NCBI RefSeq assembly: GCF_019375475.1
Contig: NZ_JAHXGQ010000015.1
Span: 1 to 64,000, forward strand
DNA: 64,000 nt
From: Saccharothrix obliqua
GTDB lineage: Bacteria > Actinomycetota > Actinomycetes > Mycobacteriales > Pseudonocardiaceae
Direction of reading: 5' to 3'
The translations under genes and the position numbers were made by a program. Shown here one piece after another: positions 40,583 to 51,200 of this stretch. Numbering within the stretch: the first letter of the stretch is position 1; every line of letters starts with the position of its first letter. Below the pieces are notes generated by a model that worked only from the letters and a program-made list of their open reading frames with translations, was not told the origin of the DNA and ran no database searches.

Positions 40583-43540
40583 TTGTTGTCAGGTATCCGC
40601 TACGCCGCCCTGGGTCCGCTCACGGCGTGGCGGGACGACCGCCGGATCGAACTCGGCTGGGCGAAGCAGCAGGCCGTGCTGGGCGTCCTGCTGCTGGAGC
40701 TGAACCGGCCGGTCCCGCTGAGCCGCATCGTGGACGGCGTGTGGGGCGAGCGCGGACCCCGGGACGCGCGCAACGCCGTGCAGACCTACGTCAGCCGGTT
40801 GCGCCGGGTCCTGCGGGTGCCGCAGCACCCGGAGCCGCTGGTGCTCACCGACGGCGGTTACCTGCTCCAGGGCGACCCGGCCGGCCTGGACGTGGTGGTG
40901 TTCGACCGGCACCTGGACGAGGCGCACGCCCGCTACCGCGACCACGACGTGCCGGGCAGCGCCGAGCACGTCGAGGCCGCGCTGGCGCTGTGGCGCGGCG
41001 AGCCGTTCAGCGGCCTGGGCGGGCCCCTGCTCGAAGCCGAGCGGCGGCGGCTGCGCGAGCGCCACCTCAGCGCGCAGGTGCTGCACGCCCGGACCGGCCT
41101 GGACCAGGGTCGCGGCGCGGAGTCGCTGGCGCAGCTCACCCGCCTGGCCGCCGCCCACCCGCTGCACGAGCGCGTGGCCGCGCTGCTCATGCTCGCCCTG
41201 CACCGCTCGGGCAGCCGGGCCGCGGCGCTGGACGTCTACCACGCCACCCGCCGCCGGCTGGCCGACGAACTGGGCGTCGACCCGGGCGACGAGATCCAGG
41301 CCCTGTACGAGCGCATCCTGCGTGGTGACGCCGACCTGGCCGCCCGACCGGCCCGGCCGAGGTCGCGCAACACGCTGCCCCGGGACGTGGCGGACTTCAC
41401 CGGCCGGGAACCGGAGCTGGCGCTGCTGCTCGGCGACGCCCCGGCGCCGCGCACCGCCGAGCAGGCACGCGAACCGGCCGTGGCGGTCGCGGCGGCGGTC
41501 GGGCTGGTCGGCCACGCGCCCGCGGCGGACCGGGCGGCGTCGAGCGTCGTACCGGCGCGCGAGGCGTGGGCACGCGTCGTGCCCGCACCCGCCCGGTCGG
41601 CGTGGCGTGGTCGCGGTGAGGCCGCCGTGTGGGTGGTCGACGGGCCGCCCGGTGTCGGCAAGTCCGCGTTGGCCGTGCACGCCGCCCACCGGCTCGCCGG
41701 GCGTTACCCCGACGCCCAGCTCTACGTGGACCTGCGCGGGCACGCCGCCGGTCACGCGCCGGTCGACCCGGCCGCAGCCCTGGACGTGCTGCTGCGCGCG
41801 CTGGGCGTGCCCGCCGAGCGGATACCGGCGGACCCGGACGCGCGGGCCGGGCTGTGGCGTGCCGAACTCGCCGAGCGGACGGCGCTGGTCGTGCTGGACG
41901 ACGCCGCCGACGCCGAGCAGGTCCGACCCCTGCTGCCCGGTTCCGGCCGCAGCCTCACGCTGGTCACCAGCAGGCGGCGGCTGGTGGAGCTGGCGGCGGC
42001 GCGGACGCTGTCGGTGGACGTGCTGCCCGAGGAGCACGCGGTCGAGCTGTTCGGCCGGATCGTGGCCGACGGGCGGGCCGCCGACGAACCCGGCCCGGTC
42101 GCCGAGGCGGTCGAGCTGTGCGGCCGGCTGCCGCTCGCGATCCGCCTCGCCGCCGCCCGCCTCGGCACGCGTCCGGCGTGGACGGTCGCCCACCTGACCG
42201 ACCGGCTGCGCCGCGACCGGCTGGACGGGGTGGCCGCCGCGTTCGCCCTGTCCTACGAGAACCTCACCGTCGAGCAGCGGCGGCTGTTCCGGTTGCTCGG
42301 CCTGCACCCCGGTCCCGATTTCGACGCGCCGGCCGCCGCCGCGCTGGCCGACCGCGACCCGGCCACCGCCGAACGCCTGCTGGAGAACCTGGTGGACGTG
42401 CACCTGGTCGGCCAGCCCCGCGCGGGCCGCTACCGGTTCCACGACCTGGTGCGCGAGTTCGCCCGCGACGCCGCGCACCGCAACGAGGCGGAGGCCGACC
42501 GGTTCCGCGCCGCGCGCAGGCTCGCCCACCACTACCTGACCGCCGCCCGCGCGGCCGTGCGCGGGCTCGCCCCGCACGAAGCGGACCCGGCCGCCCACGC
42601 CCGTGCCCTGGCGTGGTTGGACGCCGAGCGCGTCAACGTGCTGCTCAGCACCCAGCCGCGGGACGTCGCCCCGGTCCTGCACCACTACCTGCACCTGCGC
42701 AACCACGTGGCGGACGCGTTGACCGTCGACACGTGGGCCCTGTCCGCGGCCGGCGACCGGGCCGAGGAGGGCGCGACGTGGCAGCGCCTGGGCGCGGACC
42801 ACCTGCGCCTCGGGCACCACGACCAGGCGCTGCGCGGGTACGAGCGGGCCCGGGAGATCTTTACCGACCTCGGCGAGCGCGCACGGGTCGCGGCGGCCTT
42901 GCGCGAGCTGGGCCTGCTGCACGGCCTCGCCGGGCGGACCGCCGCCGCGGCGGCGGCGAACGGGGAGGCGCTGGCCATCGCCCGCGAGCTGGGTGACCGG
43001 GCGGGTGAGGTGGCGGCGTTGACCAACCTCGGCGCGGCGCACCGGCGGGCGGGCGAGGACGCGCGGGCGCTGGAACTCCTGGGTCGGGCGTTGGACCTGG
43101 CGCGCTCGACGGGCGACCGGGTCGGCGAGGCGGGTGCCCGGTGCGAACTCGCGCACGTGGCGCACCGGCTCGGCCGGGCCGAGGACGCGCTGGACGACTA
43201 CCGCCGCGCGTGCGCCCTGGCCCGGCGCAACGGCGACCGGGCGGGCGAGCTGCGTGCCCTGGTCGGCATCGGGGAGGTGCACCTGACCCTCGGCGACCAC
43301 CCCGCCGCGCTCGACCACCTGACCCGCGCGCTGACCGAGGCGCGGCACGACGGGCACCGCGCGGGCGAGACCGCGGCCCTGCTCGCGCTGGGCCGGGCCC
43401 ACGCCGCACTGGGCGACCGGGCGGAGGCCGCGACCCACTACGCGGAGGCGCTGGACATCGCCCGCGACACCGGGGACCGCGTGCGGGAGGCCCAGGCCCG
43501 GACCGCCCTCGGCGGTTCGACGAACGAGCCGGGCGCGTGA
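40583..43540 (+). CDS. SARP-NB-ARC-TPR (AfsR-like) transcriptional regulator
   Basis: 985 residues from TTG 40583 (or TTG 40586), chosen because GGGAGG lies 6 nt upstream and the family begins with IRYAALGPL; an in-frame ATG-type start at 40505 would add 26 unrelated residues. DNA-binding domain 1-95 (RDARNAVQTYVSRLRRVL), BTAD 96-250 (PLHERVAALLMLALHRSG). An unusual Ala-rich insert of about 60 residues (near 290-350) precedes the NB-ARC. P-loop GPPGVGKSA near 357, Walker B TALVVLDDA near 435, VTSRRRL near 462, LCGRLPLAIRLAAARL near 515. TPR units run from about 730 (ALRELGLLHGLAGRTAAAA, ALTNLGAAHRRAG). The gap 40246-40582 upstream has no supported gene. Confidence 0.93.
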   Translation: MLSGIRYAALGPLTAWRDDRRIELGWAKQQAVLGVLLLELNRPVPLSRIVDGVWGERGPRDARNAVQTYVSRLRRVLRVPQHPEPLVLTDGGYLLQGDPAGLDVVVFDRHLDEAHARYRDHDVPGSAEHVEAALALWRGEPFSGLGGPLLEAERRRLRERHLSAQVLHARTGLDQGRGAESLAQLTRLAAAHPLHERVAALLMLALHRSGSRAAALDVYHATRRRLADELGVDPGDEIQALYERILRGDADLAARPARPRSRNTLPRDVADFTGREPELALLLGDAPAPRTAEQAREPAVAVAAAVGLVGHAPAADRAASSVVPAREAWARVVPAPARSAWRGRGEAAVWVVDGPPGVGKSALAVHAAHRLAGRYPDAQLYVDLRGHAAGHAPVDPAAALDVLLRALGVPAERIPADPDARAGLWRAELAERTALVVLDDAADAEQVRPLLPGSGRSLTLVTSRRRLVELAAARTLSVDVLPEEHAVELFGRIVADGRAADEPGPVAEAVELCGRLPLAIRLAAARLGTRPAWTVAHLTDRLRRDRLDGVAAAFALSYENLTVEQRRLFRLLGLHPGPDFDAPAAAALADRDPATAERLLENLVDVHLVGQPRAGRYRFHDLVREFARDAAHRNEAEADRFRAARRLAHHYLTAARAAVRGLAPHEADPAAHARALAWLDAERVNVLLSTQPRDVAPVLHHYLHLRNHVADALTVDTWALSAAGDRAEEGATWQRLGADHLRLGHHDQALRGYERAREIFTDLGERARVAAALRELGLLHGLAGRTAAAAAANGEALAIARELGDRAGEVAALTNLGAAHRRAGEDARALELLGRALDLARSTGDRVGEAGARCELAHVAHRLGRAEDALDDYRRACALARRNGDRAGELRALVGIGEVHLTLGDHPAALDHLTRALTEARHDGHRAGETAALLALGRAHAALGDRAEAATHYAEALDIARDTGDRVREAQARTALGGSTNEPGA

Positions 43541-43610
43541 CGCGCTCGACCGCCTGACGAGCGGATCGCTCGCGGGAGCCGCATTCCGACCGCTCGACGG
43601 GAATCGCGCA

Positions 43611-43698
43611 CCGGGGAGGGGAGCGGGCTGCGCACGGGCGGCTGGGCTCGCGGACCGGGGAGGGGAGCGGGCTGCGCACAGGCTGCTGGGCTCGCGGA
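43611..43698 (+). repeat. 44-bp tandem duplication
   Basis: Two adjacent 44-bp units (43611-43654 and 43655-43698) differing at two bases, each beginning CCGGGGAGGGGAGCGGGC. A third copy starts (CCGG) and then diverges. It is in the 598-nt gap after the SARP gene. Confidence 0.9.
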
Positions 43699-44016
43699 CC
43701 GGCCCGGGGCGCGGTGGTGCCCGGCTCGGCCGGCCGCGCGGCGGACCGGTCGCGGAGCGGAGCAGCCCGGGTGGGACGAGCGCCGCCGGCGGTGGTCGGC
43801 GAACGGGTGGATCCGCGTGCGGCTCGGGGCGGTTCCCGGAATTCCTCGCGCGATGCGGCGACATCGCCGGCGGGGCCGTGCACAATGTCCAGCCAGGTGC
43901 TCCTCCCGCGGCCACGACCGGGCCGCACCGCCGCCCAACCCCCCGAACGCCCCGTGACCTGCGGATTGCAGGTTCGTTCAAGCGTTTCACAGGGTCCGTC
44001 GAGCAGACTTGGTCCC

Positions 44017-44062
44017 AGAGGCGGCCCGACAGCCAGGGGGGCCAGGGGGGAGGGCCGCCTCT
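44017..44062 (+). other. Stable hairpin in the leader of the zinc-finger miniprotein gene
   Basis: AGAGGCGGCCC and GGGCCGCCTCT (11 bp, perfect) enclose 24 G-rich bases. Together with the palindrome at 44079-44100 this makes a structured 5' region about 80-120 nt before the gene. Could be a terminator or an RNA regulatory element. Confidence 0.5.
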
Positions 44063-44078
44063 CACAACGTTCGCGATC

Positions 44079-44100
44079 GCGCGGGACACCTGTCCCGCGC
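44079..44100. promoter_or_regulatory. 22-bp near-perfect palindrome
   Basis: GCGCGGGACA-CC-TGTCCCGCGC, 10-bp perfect arms with a 2-bp centre. The short centre fits a protein-binding operator better than an RNA hairpin. It lies 39 nt before the GTG at 44139. Confidence 0.55.
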
Positions 44101-44138
44101 GCCCCCGCGGCCTCCCCGAGGACCAACCGGGAGGACTC

Positions 44139-44369
44139 GTGTCCACAGCTCGTCTGCTGCCCGGCGTGTTCGCCGAGGAGCGTCACCTGGTACCGGCCGG
44201 AGAACCCGCGCACCACTCCGCACACCTGGGCGACCGGTACCGCGCGGTGTGCCGGGCGCTGTGCCTGCCCGCGCCGGAGCGCGGCCACCACCTCTGGGGC
44301 GAGTGGCCGATCTGCCCGAACTGCGCACGCCACCTGACTGCCGGCCCGGTCGGCTCCGCCGTCGCCTGA
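44139..44369 (+). CDS. Small zinc-finger-like protein
   Basis: 76 residues from GTG 44139, with GGGAGGA 5 nt upstream. Two Cys pairs, VCRALC near residue 43 and ICPNC near 64, with His residues between (GHHLW) and after (CARHL), form a probable structural zinc site. The N-terminal half includes HLVPAGEPAHHSAHLG. Such miniproteins are common and poorly characterised in Pseudonocardiales; many sit near defence or secondary-metabolism genes. No DNA-binding helix is evident. Function unknown. Confidence 0.75.
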   Translation: MSTARLLPGVFAEERHLVPAGEPAHHSAHLGDRYRAVCRALCLPAPERGHHLWGEWPICPNCARHLTAGPVGSAVA

Positions 44370-44387
44370 CCGGGCCGGTGCCGGGGC

Positions 44388-45188
44388 TCAGTAGCCCCGG
44401 TAGCCGTTGCCGTTGTTGATGGACACCAGGCCCGGGTGGTTGCCGAAGCCGCCGTACCGGGCGTAGGTGTAGCGGACGCCCGCGATGATGTTGTCGACCG
44501 GGTTGAAGATGTCGCTGTGGCCCGCCAGCCGGTACGCCTGGAAGGTCGGGTCGATGACCTGCATCAGACCCTTGGACGGGGTGCCGCGCGCGGCGTTGGA
44601 GTCCCAGTTGTTCACGGCGTTCGGGTTGCCGTTGGACTCCTTGTCGATGATCGTCCAGATCTCGTCGACGCTGCTCTCGTCGATCGGCGTGCCGTTGGCC
44701 GCCAGGACGGCGATGGCCTCGCGGATCCAGCCCTCGACCTGCCGCTGCTTCGGCGGCTTGCGGGCCTCCTCGGCCTCCTTGGCGGCCTTCTCCTCGGCCG
44801 CCTTGCGAGCCGTGTAGCCGTCCTGCGCGACGCCGCTGGCCTGGGTGAACGCGTGCAGCGCGGTCAGCTGCTCCTGGCGGATCATGCGCGCGGTCTCCGA
44901 GCCGAGGTCGATCGCGTGCACGGTGTCGACCTTGCCGGTCCGGACGTTCGGGTCGGGCAGACCGCCGAGTTCCGCGCCGCCCGCGACGGGGCTGAACGTC
45001 CCGGAGGTCATCGCGTGGGCGGCACCGCCCGCGCCGGTCACGACGCCGACGGCGACGGCGACCGCGGAGATCCTCCTGGGCAGTGCCCGGTCCGGTTCGG
45101 CGCGGTGCGCGCCCACGTATCCCGGGGCCTGCGCGCTGACCGTGTAGACGGTCGGTTGCTGCCCGCGGGGCTTCCTGTGGCGAGCCAA
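44388..45188 (-). CDS. Secreted lytic transglycosylase (SLT domain)
   Basis: 266 residues from TTG 45188, with AGGAGG 8 nt upstream. After about 38 cytosolic residues comes one hydrophobic segment (ISAVAVAVGVVTGAGGAAHA) that acts as signal or anchor. A charged coiled-coil (ARKAAEEKAAKEAEEARK, near 125-145) links to the SLT domain at about 150-266: catalytic Glu in IIDKESNGNPNAVNNWD, GLMQVIDPTFQAY, NIIAGVRYTYARYGG. It cleaves peptidoglycan glycan strands. A long leader and a CRP/GlxR-like site lie upstream, as seen for cell-wall remodelling enzymes of actinobacteria. Confidence 0.93.
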   Translation of the reverse strand: MARHRKPRGQQPTVYTVSAQAPGYVGAHRAEPDRALPRRISAVAVAVGVVTGAGGAAHAMTSGTFSPVAGGAELGGLPDPNVRTGKVDTVHAIDLGSETARMIRQEQLTALHAFTQASGVAQDGYTARKAAEEKAAKEAEEARKPPKQRQVEGWIREAIAVLAANGTPIDESSVDEIWTIIDKESNGNPNAVNNWDSNAARGTPSKGLMQVIDPTFQAYRLAGHSDIFNPVDNIIAGVRYTYARYGGFGNHPGLVSINNGNGYRGY

Positions 45189-45360
45189 GGGAGGGGCCTC
45201 CTGCGTCGGGGAGCCCGACCACCGCGCGACCCGGCGGGGGATCCGGGTCCGGGGCCGTCCGGGGGAAAACGGACCCGTGTTCGCTCGGTGATCGAACCGT
45301 TATCTGCGGCCGGGAACGTAACCGCTGGTGACTGACAGGGGCAAGCGTTGGCCCATCAGT

Positions 45361-45376
45361 GGTGACCCTAGTCACG
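45361..45376. promoter_or_regulatory. CRP/GlxR-like site
   Basis: G-GTGA-CCCTAG-TCAC-G matches the GTGA-N6-TCAC half-site arrangement of CRP-family proteins. It sits between the transglycosylase and the ABC-F gene, about 175 nt from the former. CRP control of lytic/resuscitation enzymes is established in mycobacteria and corynebacteria; here it is an inference. Confidence 0.5.
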
Positions 45377-45428
45377 TTTGTTGACAGCAGCGCTACTCGC
45401 TGTTGCAACGGCCCGAGGGAGTGCTCGT

Positions 45429-45444
45429 TACTCCACCTGGAGTA
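45429..45444. promoter_or_regulatory. 16-bp perfect palindrome upstream of the ABC-F promoter
   Basis: TACTCCA-CC-TGGAGTA, 25 bp before the proposed -35. The flanking GT and GTAAC extend an imperfect symmetry. Candidate activator or repressor site. Confidence 0.5.
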
Positions 45445-45468
45445 GTAACCCAGGTGGGTGAAACCACA

Positions 45469-45498
45469 TTGTGGATCACCGCCCCGTCGACCTAAGCT
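45469..45498 (+). promoter_or_regulatory. ABC-F promoter
   Basis: TTGTGG (45469-45474), 18 bp, TAAGCT (45493-45498). The GAAAC stretch just upstream of the -35 resembles the AT-rich contact of WhiB7-dependent promoters, which commonly drive ABC-F resistance genes. Transcription would start at about 45505, almost at the leader ORF. Confidence 0.6.
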
Positions 45499-45508
45499 GG
45501 TCGGCGGT

Positions 45509-45532
45509 ATGGGTACTTTGATCTTCCTGTGA
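45509..45532 (+). CDS. Leader peptide MGTLIFL before the ABC-F gene
   Basis: A seven-residue ORF with ATG 45509 and TGA 45530-45532, starting within about 5 nt of the predicted transcription start, so it could be translated leaderless. It is followed by about 100 nt rich in inverted repeats (e.g. GGCC-N7-GGCC near 45604-45618) before the ABC-F TTG. Drug-stalled translation of such leaders is the usual trigger for attenuation relief in resistance genes. The role here is inferred. Confidence 0.5.
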   Translation: MGTLIFL

Positions 45533-45634
45533 TCGGACGCGCGTTCGCGTTGAGCACTGCTCCGCGGCGCGCACTCACCGCACCCCCTCTTCCGATCCAC
45601 TCGGCCCGTTGTCGGCCGGGAACAGGAGCCTGCC

Positions 45635-47224
<1,590 letters not shown>

Positions 47225-47233
47225 CCCGCCGCC

Positions 47234-47263
47234 GAGGACGGGATCCCCGCGGGTTCCGTCCTC
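47234..47263. terminator. Bidirectional hairpin between ABC-F and folD
   Basis: GAGGACGGGA and TTCCGTCCTC (9 of 10 paired) with a 10-nt loop. The right arm touches the folD stop. It serves both converging genes. Confidence 0.75.
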
Positions 47264-48101
47264 AGCGGGTCGCCTCGGCGGCCGACACCGTCTGCGCCAG
47301 CAGCAGCGCGACGGTCATCGGACCCACGCCGCCCGGCACGGGGGTGATGAAACCCGCCCGCTCGGCCGCCGCCGCGTACTCGACGTCGCCCACGTTCCCC
47401 GGGTTGTACCCGGCGTCGACCACCACCGCGCCCGGCTTGATCCACTCGCCGCGCACGAGTTCCGGCTTGCCGACCGCCGCCACGACGACGTCCGCCTCCC
47501 GCACCACCGCCGCCAGGTCCGCGGTGCGCGAGTGGCAGTAGGTCACCGTCGCGTCGCGGGCCAGCAGCAGCATCCCGACCGGCTTGCCGAGGATCGGGCT
47601 GCGGCCCACCACCACGGCCCGGCGGCCGGCCAGCGGGATGTCGTAGGCGTCCAGCAGGCGCAGGATGCCGCCCGGCGTGCACGAGTGGAAACCGGGCTCG
47701 CCGAACGCCATGGCCGCGAAGCTGTGCATGGTGACGCCGTCGACGTCCTTGCCGGGCGCGATCGCCTCGAACGCCGCGCGCTCGTCGATGTGCGCCGGAA
47801 CGGGGTGCTGCAACAGGATGCCGTCCACGTCCGGGTCGGTGGACAACGCGGTGATCTCCGCGACCAGCCGCTCGGTGGTGGTCTCGGCGGGCAGCTCCAC
47901 GGCCCGCGAGCCGATGCCCACCGCCGCGCAGCGGTTGCGCTTCATCTTCACGTACGTCCGCGACGCGGGGTCGTCGCCGACCAGGACGGTGGCCAGGGTG
48001 GGCGTGCGACCGGCGGCGGCGGTGAACGCGCCGGCCCGCTCGGCGGTCCGCGCCAGCAGGGAACGGGCGACGGCGGTGCCGTCGAGAACGCGTGCCGACA
48101 T
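47262..48101 (-). CDS. folD: Methylene-THF dehydrogenase / methenyl-THF cyclohydrolase
   Basis: 279 residues from ATG 48101, with GAGGAG upstream. Bifunctional folate enzyme making 10-formyl-THF. Catalytic Lys region YVKMKRNRCAAVGI near 50, VDGILLQHPVPAHI near 95, Rossmann VVVGRSPILGKPVG near 160, and PVPGGVGPMTVALLL near 255. Typical length. It carries a ZTP riboswitch in its leader, like glyA at the other end of the window. The enzyme's product is the metabolite whose shortage raises ZTP, so this is negative feedback at RNA level. Confidence 0.97.
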   Translation of the reverse strand: MSARVLDGTAVARSLLARTAERAGAFTAAAGRTPTLATVLVGDDPASRTYVKMKRNRCAAVGIGSRAVELPAETTTERLVAEITALSTDPDVDGILLQHPVPAHIDERAAFEAIAPGKDVDGVTMHSFAAMAFGEPGFHSCTPGGILRLLDAYDIPLAGRRAVVVGRSPILGKPVGMLLLARDATVTYCHSRTADLAAVVREADVVVAAVGKPELVRGEWIKPGAVVVDAGYNPGNVGDVEYAAAAERAGFITPVPGGVGPMTVALLLAQTVSAAEATR

Positions 48102-48104
48102 GGC

Positions 48105-48139
48105 GGTGCTCCTCACTCGGTGGACGAACGAGGGGCACC
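48105..48139 (-). promoter_or_regulatory. folD ribosome-binding-site sequestering stem
   Basis: On the RNA, GGTGCCCCTC at the end of the aptamer can pair with GAGGAGCACC (9 of 10), which holds the ribosome-binding site. The first arm overlaps the conserved CCTGGGTGCC of the aptamer, so aptamer folding and sequestration are mutually exclusive: a translational ON switch. Confidence 0.65.
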
Positions 48140-48208
48140 CAGGCGTGCGATGCCGACTCCGCTGCACTCCCCGGTGGTTGCCCACCCGACGCCAGTCGTG
48201 CGCGGCCA
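48134..48208 (-). ncRNA. ZTP (pfl motif) riboswitch controlling folD
   Basis: On the minus strand the blocks occur in order: GCACGACTGGCG, GGGTGGGCAACCACC hairpin, CCGGGGAGTGC, spacer, then CGCACGCCTGGGTGCC. P1 pairs GCAC with GTGC, a covariant change from the glyA copy (TCGC/GCGA), while the core GACTGGCG, CCGGGGAG and CCTGGGTGCC are kept. That is strong evidence for conserved RNA structure rather than chance. Confidence 0.92.
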
Positions 48209-48288
48209 TCCTAGTCGTCGAAAACCCGATCCGGTCGACCCGGTCCGTGCCAGGGTGGGACGTAGGTCGACACGGTGGGGAGGTGCGG

Positions 48289-51200
48289 GTGGACCCGCTC
48301 ACGACGTCGGTGGTGCGCCTGTTACGCGGTGACGAACCCGTGGGCATGGGCTGCCTGGTCGGACCGCGACAAGTGGTGACCTGCGCGCACGTGGTCGCGC
48401 GGGCGCTGGACGTGCCGCTCGGACCGGTCGCGCCGAACCGGCCGCTCGTGCTGGACTTCCCGCTGCTGGCGGCCGGCCGGCCGGTGCGGGCCGCGGTGGT
48501 GTCCTGGCAGCCGGAGCAGGACGTGGCCGGCCTGGTGCTGGAGGACGTGCCGGACGGCGCGGCCCCGGTGCGGCTGGTGTCGCCGGATGCCTTGTGGGGT
48601 CACGAGGTCCGCTCGTTCGGCGTGCCGCACGGGCACGACGCCGGCGTGTGGGCGACCGGCGTGCTGCGTGGCGGCTCGGCGTCCGGGCTGGTGCAGATCG
48701 ACGACGAGCGCACCAGCGGCTTCGCCGTGTCGCCCGGGTTCAGCGGTGCGCCGGTGTGGGACGACGCGGCGGACGGCGTGGTCGGCATCGTGGCGCAGGC
48801 CGAGCAGCGCGCGGCCCGCCGCACCGGCTACCTGATCCCGGCGTCGGCCCTCGACGGCGCGTGGCCGGAGCTGCGCCGGCTCGCCCTGGTGCGCCCGCCG
48901 TTCCGCGGCCTGGAGCCGTTCCGGGAGGAGGACGCGGACGTCTTCCACGGCCGGTCGGCGCGGGTCGCGGAACTGGTCGCCGCGGTGCGGCGGGACGGGT
49001 TCGCGGTGCTCGCGGGACCGTCCGGCAGCGGCAAGTCGTCGCTGGCGCTCGCGGGCGTCGTGCCGGTGCTGCGCGCGGACGGGCACCGCGTGGTGGTGGT
49101 GCGGCCGACGTCGCGGGAGGACGTCGCCGAGGCCGTGGGCGCGGAGCACCGGGACGGGCGGCTGCTGCTGGTGGTCGACCAGTTCGACGAACTGCGTGAC
49201 GACCGGCCGGAGGACGTGCTGCGGGACCTGCGCGCGTTGGCCGACGACGGGGTCGTGGTCCTGATCACCGTCCGCAGCGACGTGCTCGGCGAGCTGACCG
49301 CCCGGCCCGGCGTGGCCGACCTGCTCAACGACCGCATCGCCCTGCTCGGCCCGCCCGACGCGGCGGGCCTGCGCGAGATCATCGAGGCGCCGCTGCGCGC
49401 GCCCGCCATGCCGTCCTACGCGCCGGGCCTGGCGGAGCGGATCGCGGCCGAGACACCGGCGGGTTCGCTGGCTTTGCTCCAGTTCGTCCTCACCGTGCTG
49501 TGGGAGCGCCGTCGCGGCGGTGTGCTCGACCACGCCGCGTACGACGAGGTCGGCGGCGTCACGGGCGCGATCGCCGACTACGCGGAGAGCGTCTGGCAGG
49601 GCCTGCCCGACCAGGACGCCGCCCGCCGCCTGCTGGGCCAGCTCGTCAGTCCGGCGGGCGCGGCCGGTTACGTCCGCCGCCCGCTGTCCTCCGCCGAGCT
49701 GGACCCGGGCCTGAACGCCGTGGTCGACGCGCTCGCCACCACGCGCCTGATCACCGTGAGCGGTGACGGGCGCGGCGGGCGGACGGTCGAGCTGGCGCAC
49801 GAGCAGCTCGTGCACGGCTGGGCGCGGCTGCGTGCGTGGGCCGACGCGGAGCGCGAGTTCCGGGCGTGGCAGGACGACGTCCACCGGCACGCCGCCCGGT
49901 GGCGTGACTCCGGCCGGGAGAAGGCGTTGCTGCCCCGCGGCAGCGCGCTGGCCGAAGCCCTGCGGCGCACCGCGGAGCACCCGGACCTGGTGCTGCCCGG
50001 CGAGGCCGAGTACGTCGCGGCGGGTCGTCGGCACCGGCGCACCGCGACGTTGCTGCGGGTCGGCGCGTCCGCGCTGGTGCTGGTGGTGGTGGCGGGCAGC
50101 GCGGTGGTGTGGCGCAGGCAGGTGGACGACCGGCGGGAGCGGGAGGCGGGCGAGCTGCGCACCGCGGCGGCGGAGACCCTGGAGCACGGGGACGAGCAGG
50201 CCCGTTCGCTGGAGGAGCGGGTGCTGGTGGACCTGCGTGCGGCGGCGGTGTCCGAAGCGCCCGCCGTGGACCGCCGGCTGCTCGACGACCACCTGGGTTT
50301 CCAGCACGCGACCCGCCTGCTGGAGCTGGGCGACAGCCCGGTCGACAGCTGGGACGTGTCCGCGAACGGCACGCTCGTCGTGCGCACCGACGGCATCACG
50401 AACCGCTTCACCGTGCACTCGCTGGGGCTCGACCACACCGACCGCACCTTCGACCTGGGCGAGGGGTTGGTGCTCGCGAACCTCGTGCGCTTCGTGGACG
50501 ACCACCGGGTGGTGGTCTCCGCCAAGCGGGGACTGGGCGGCGAGGACGTGGTGACCGTCTTCGACCTGGAGCGCGGCGCGATCGCCCGGCAGTTCGCCCC
50601 GAACCCCGGTGAGCTGTCGCAGGAGAACCCCGGCGCGTTCGACGTCGACCCGGGTGGCCGGTTCCTGGCGTTCGCCGGGCACGGCTCGACCCGGGTGTCC
50701 GTGCTGTCCCTGGACGACCCCGCCACGCGGGTGGAGCTGACCGCCGACCAGCCGTTCCGCGGGGACGAGAGCGGTTCGCGGCTGGCGGTCGTGCGTGGCG
50801 CGGACTCGGTGCTCGCGTTGGGCGCGAAGTCCGCGGATGGGCTGTTCCCGGTGTTCGAGCTGACGCCGCGGGGCCGCGTCGACCTGCCCACGCTGCGCGA
50901 CGGCGCCCCGGTGGAGAACTCGACCGGTGACGTGGTGCTGGGCGGCTGCGTGACGGAGGGCGCGGAGACCCGCCAGGTGGCGGTGGCGTTGGCCGCGGGG
51001 CGGGTGCTGGCGGAGCGGGTCGTGCACGGTTCGGTGTGCGAGCCGGTGGCGATGGGCCTGGACACCTCCGGGCGGCACCTGCTGGGTGTGTTCCGCACCG
51101 GGTCGGACCGGCCCGACGTGCTCGCGGCGTGGCGGGTGGACGGCAGCGCGCCGGACCGGCGGTTCGCCGTGCCGGCGGCGTTCGGCGGTGGGAAGTGGAC

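Noticed and set aside
45189..45360. Possible c-di-AMP (ydaO) riboswitch before the transglycosylase
   Set aside because: Such switches are common before cell-wall hydrolases, but the conserved GACAGCTAACC-type block and the other core elements are not present in order.
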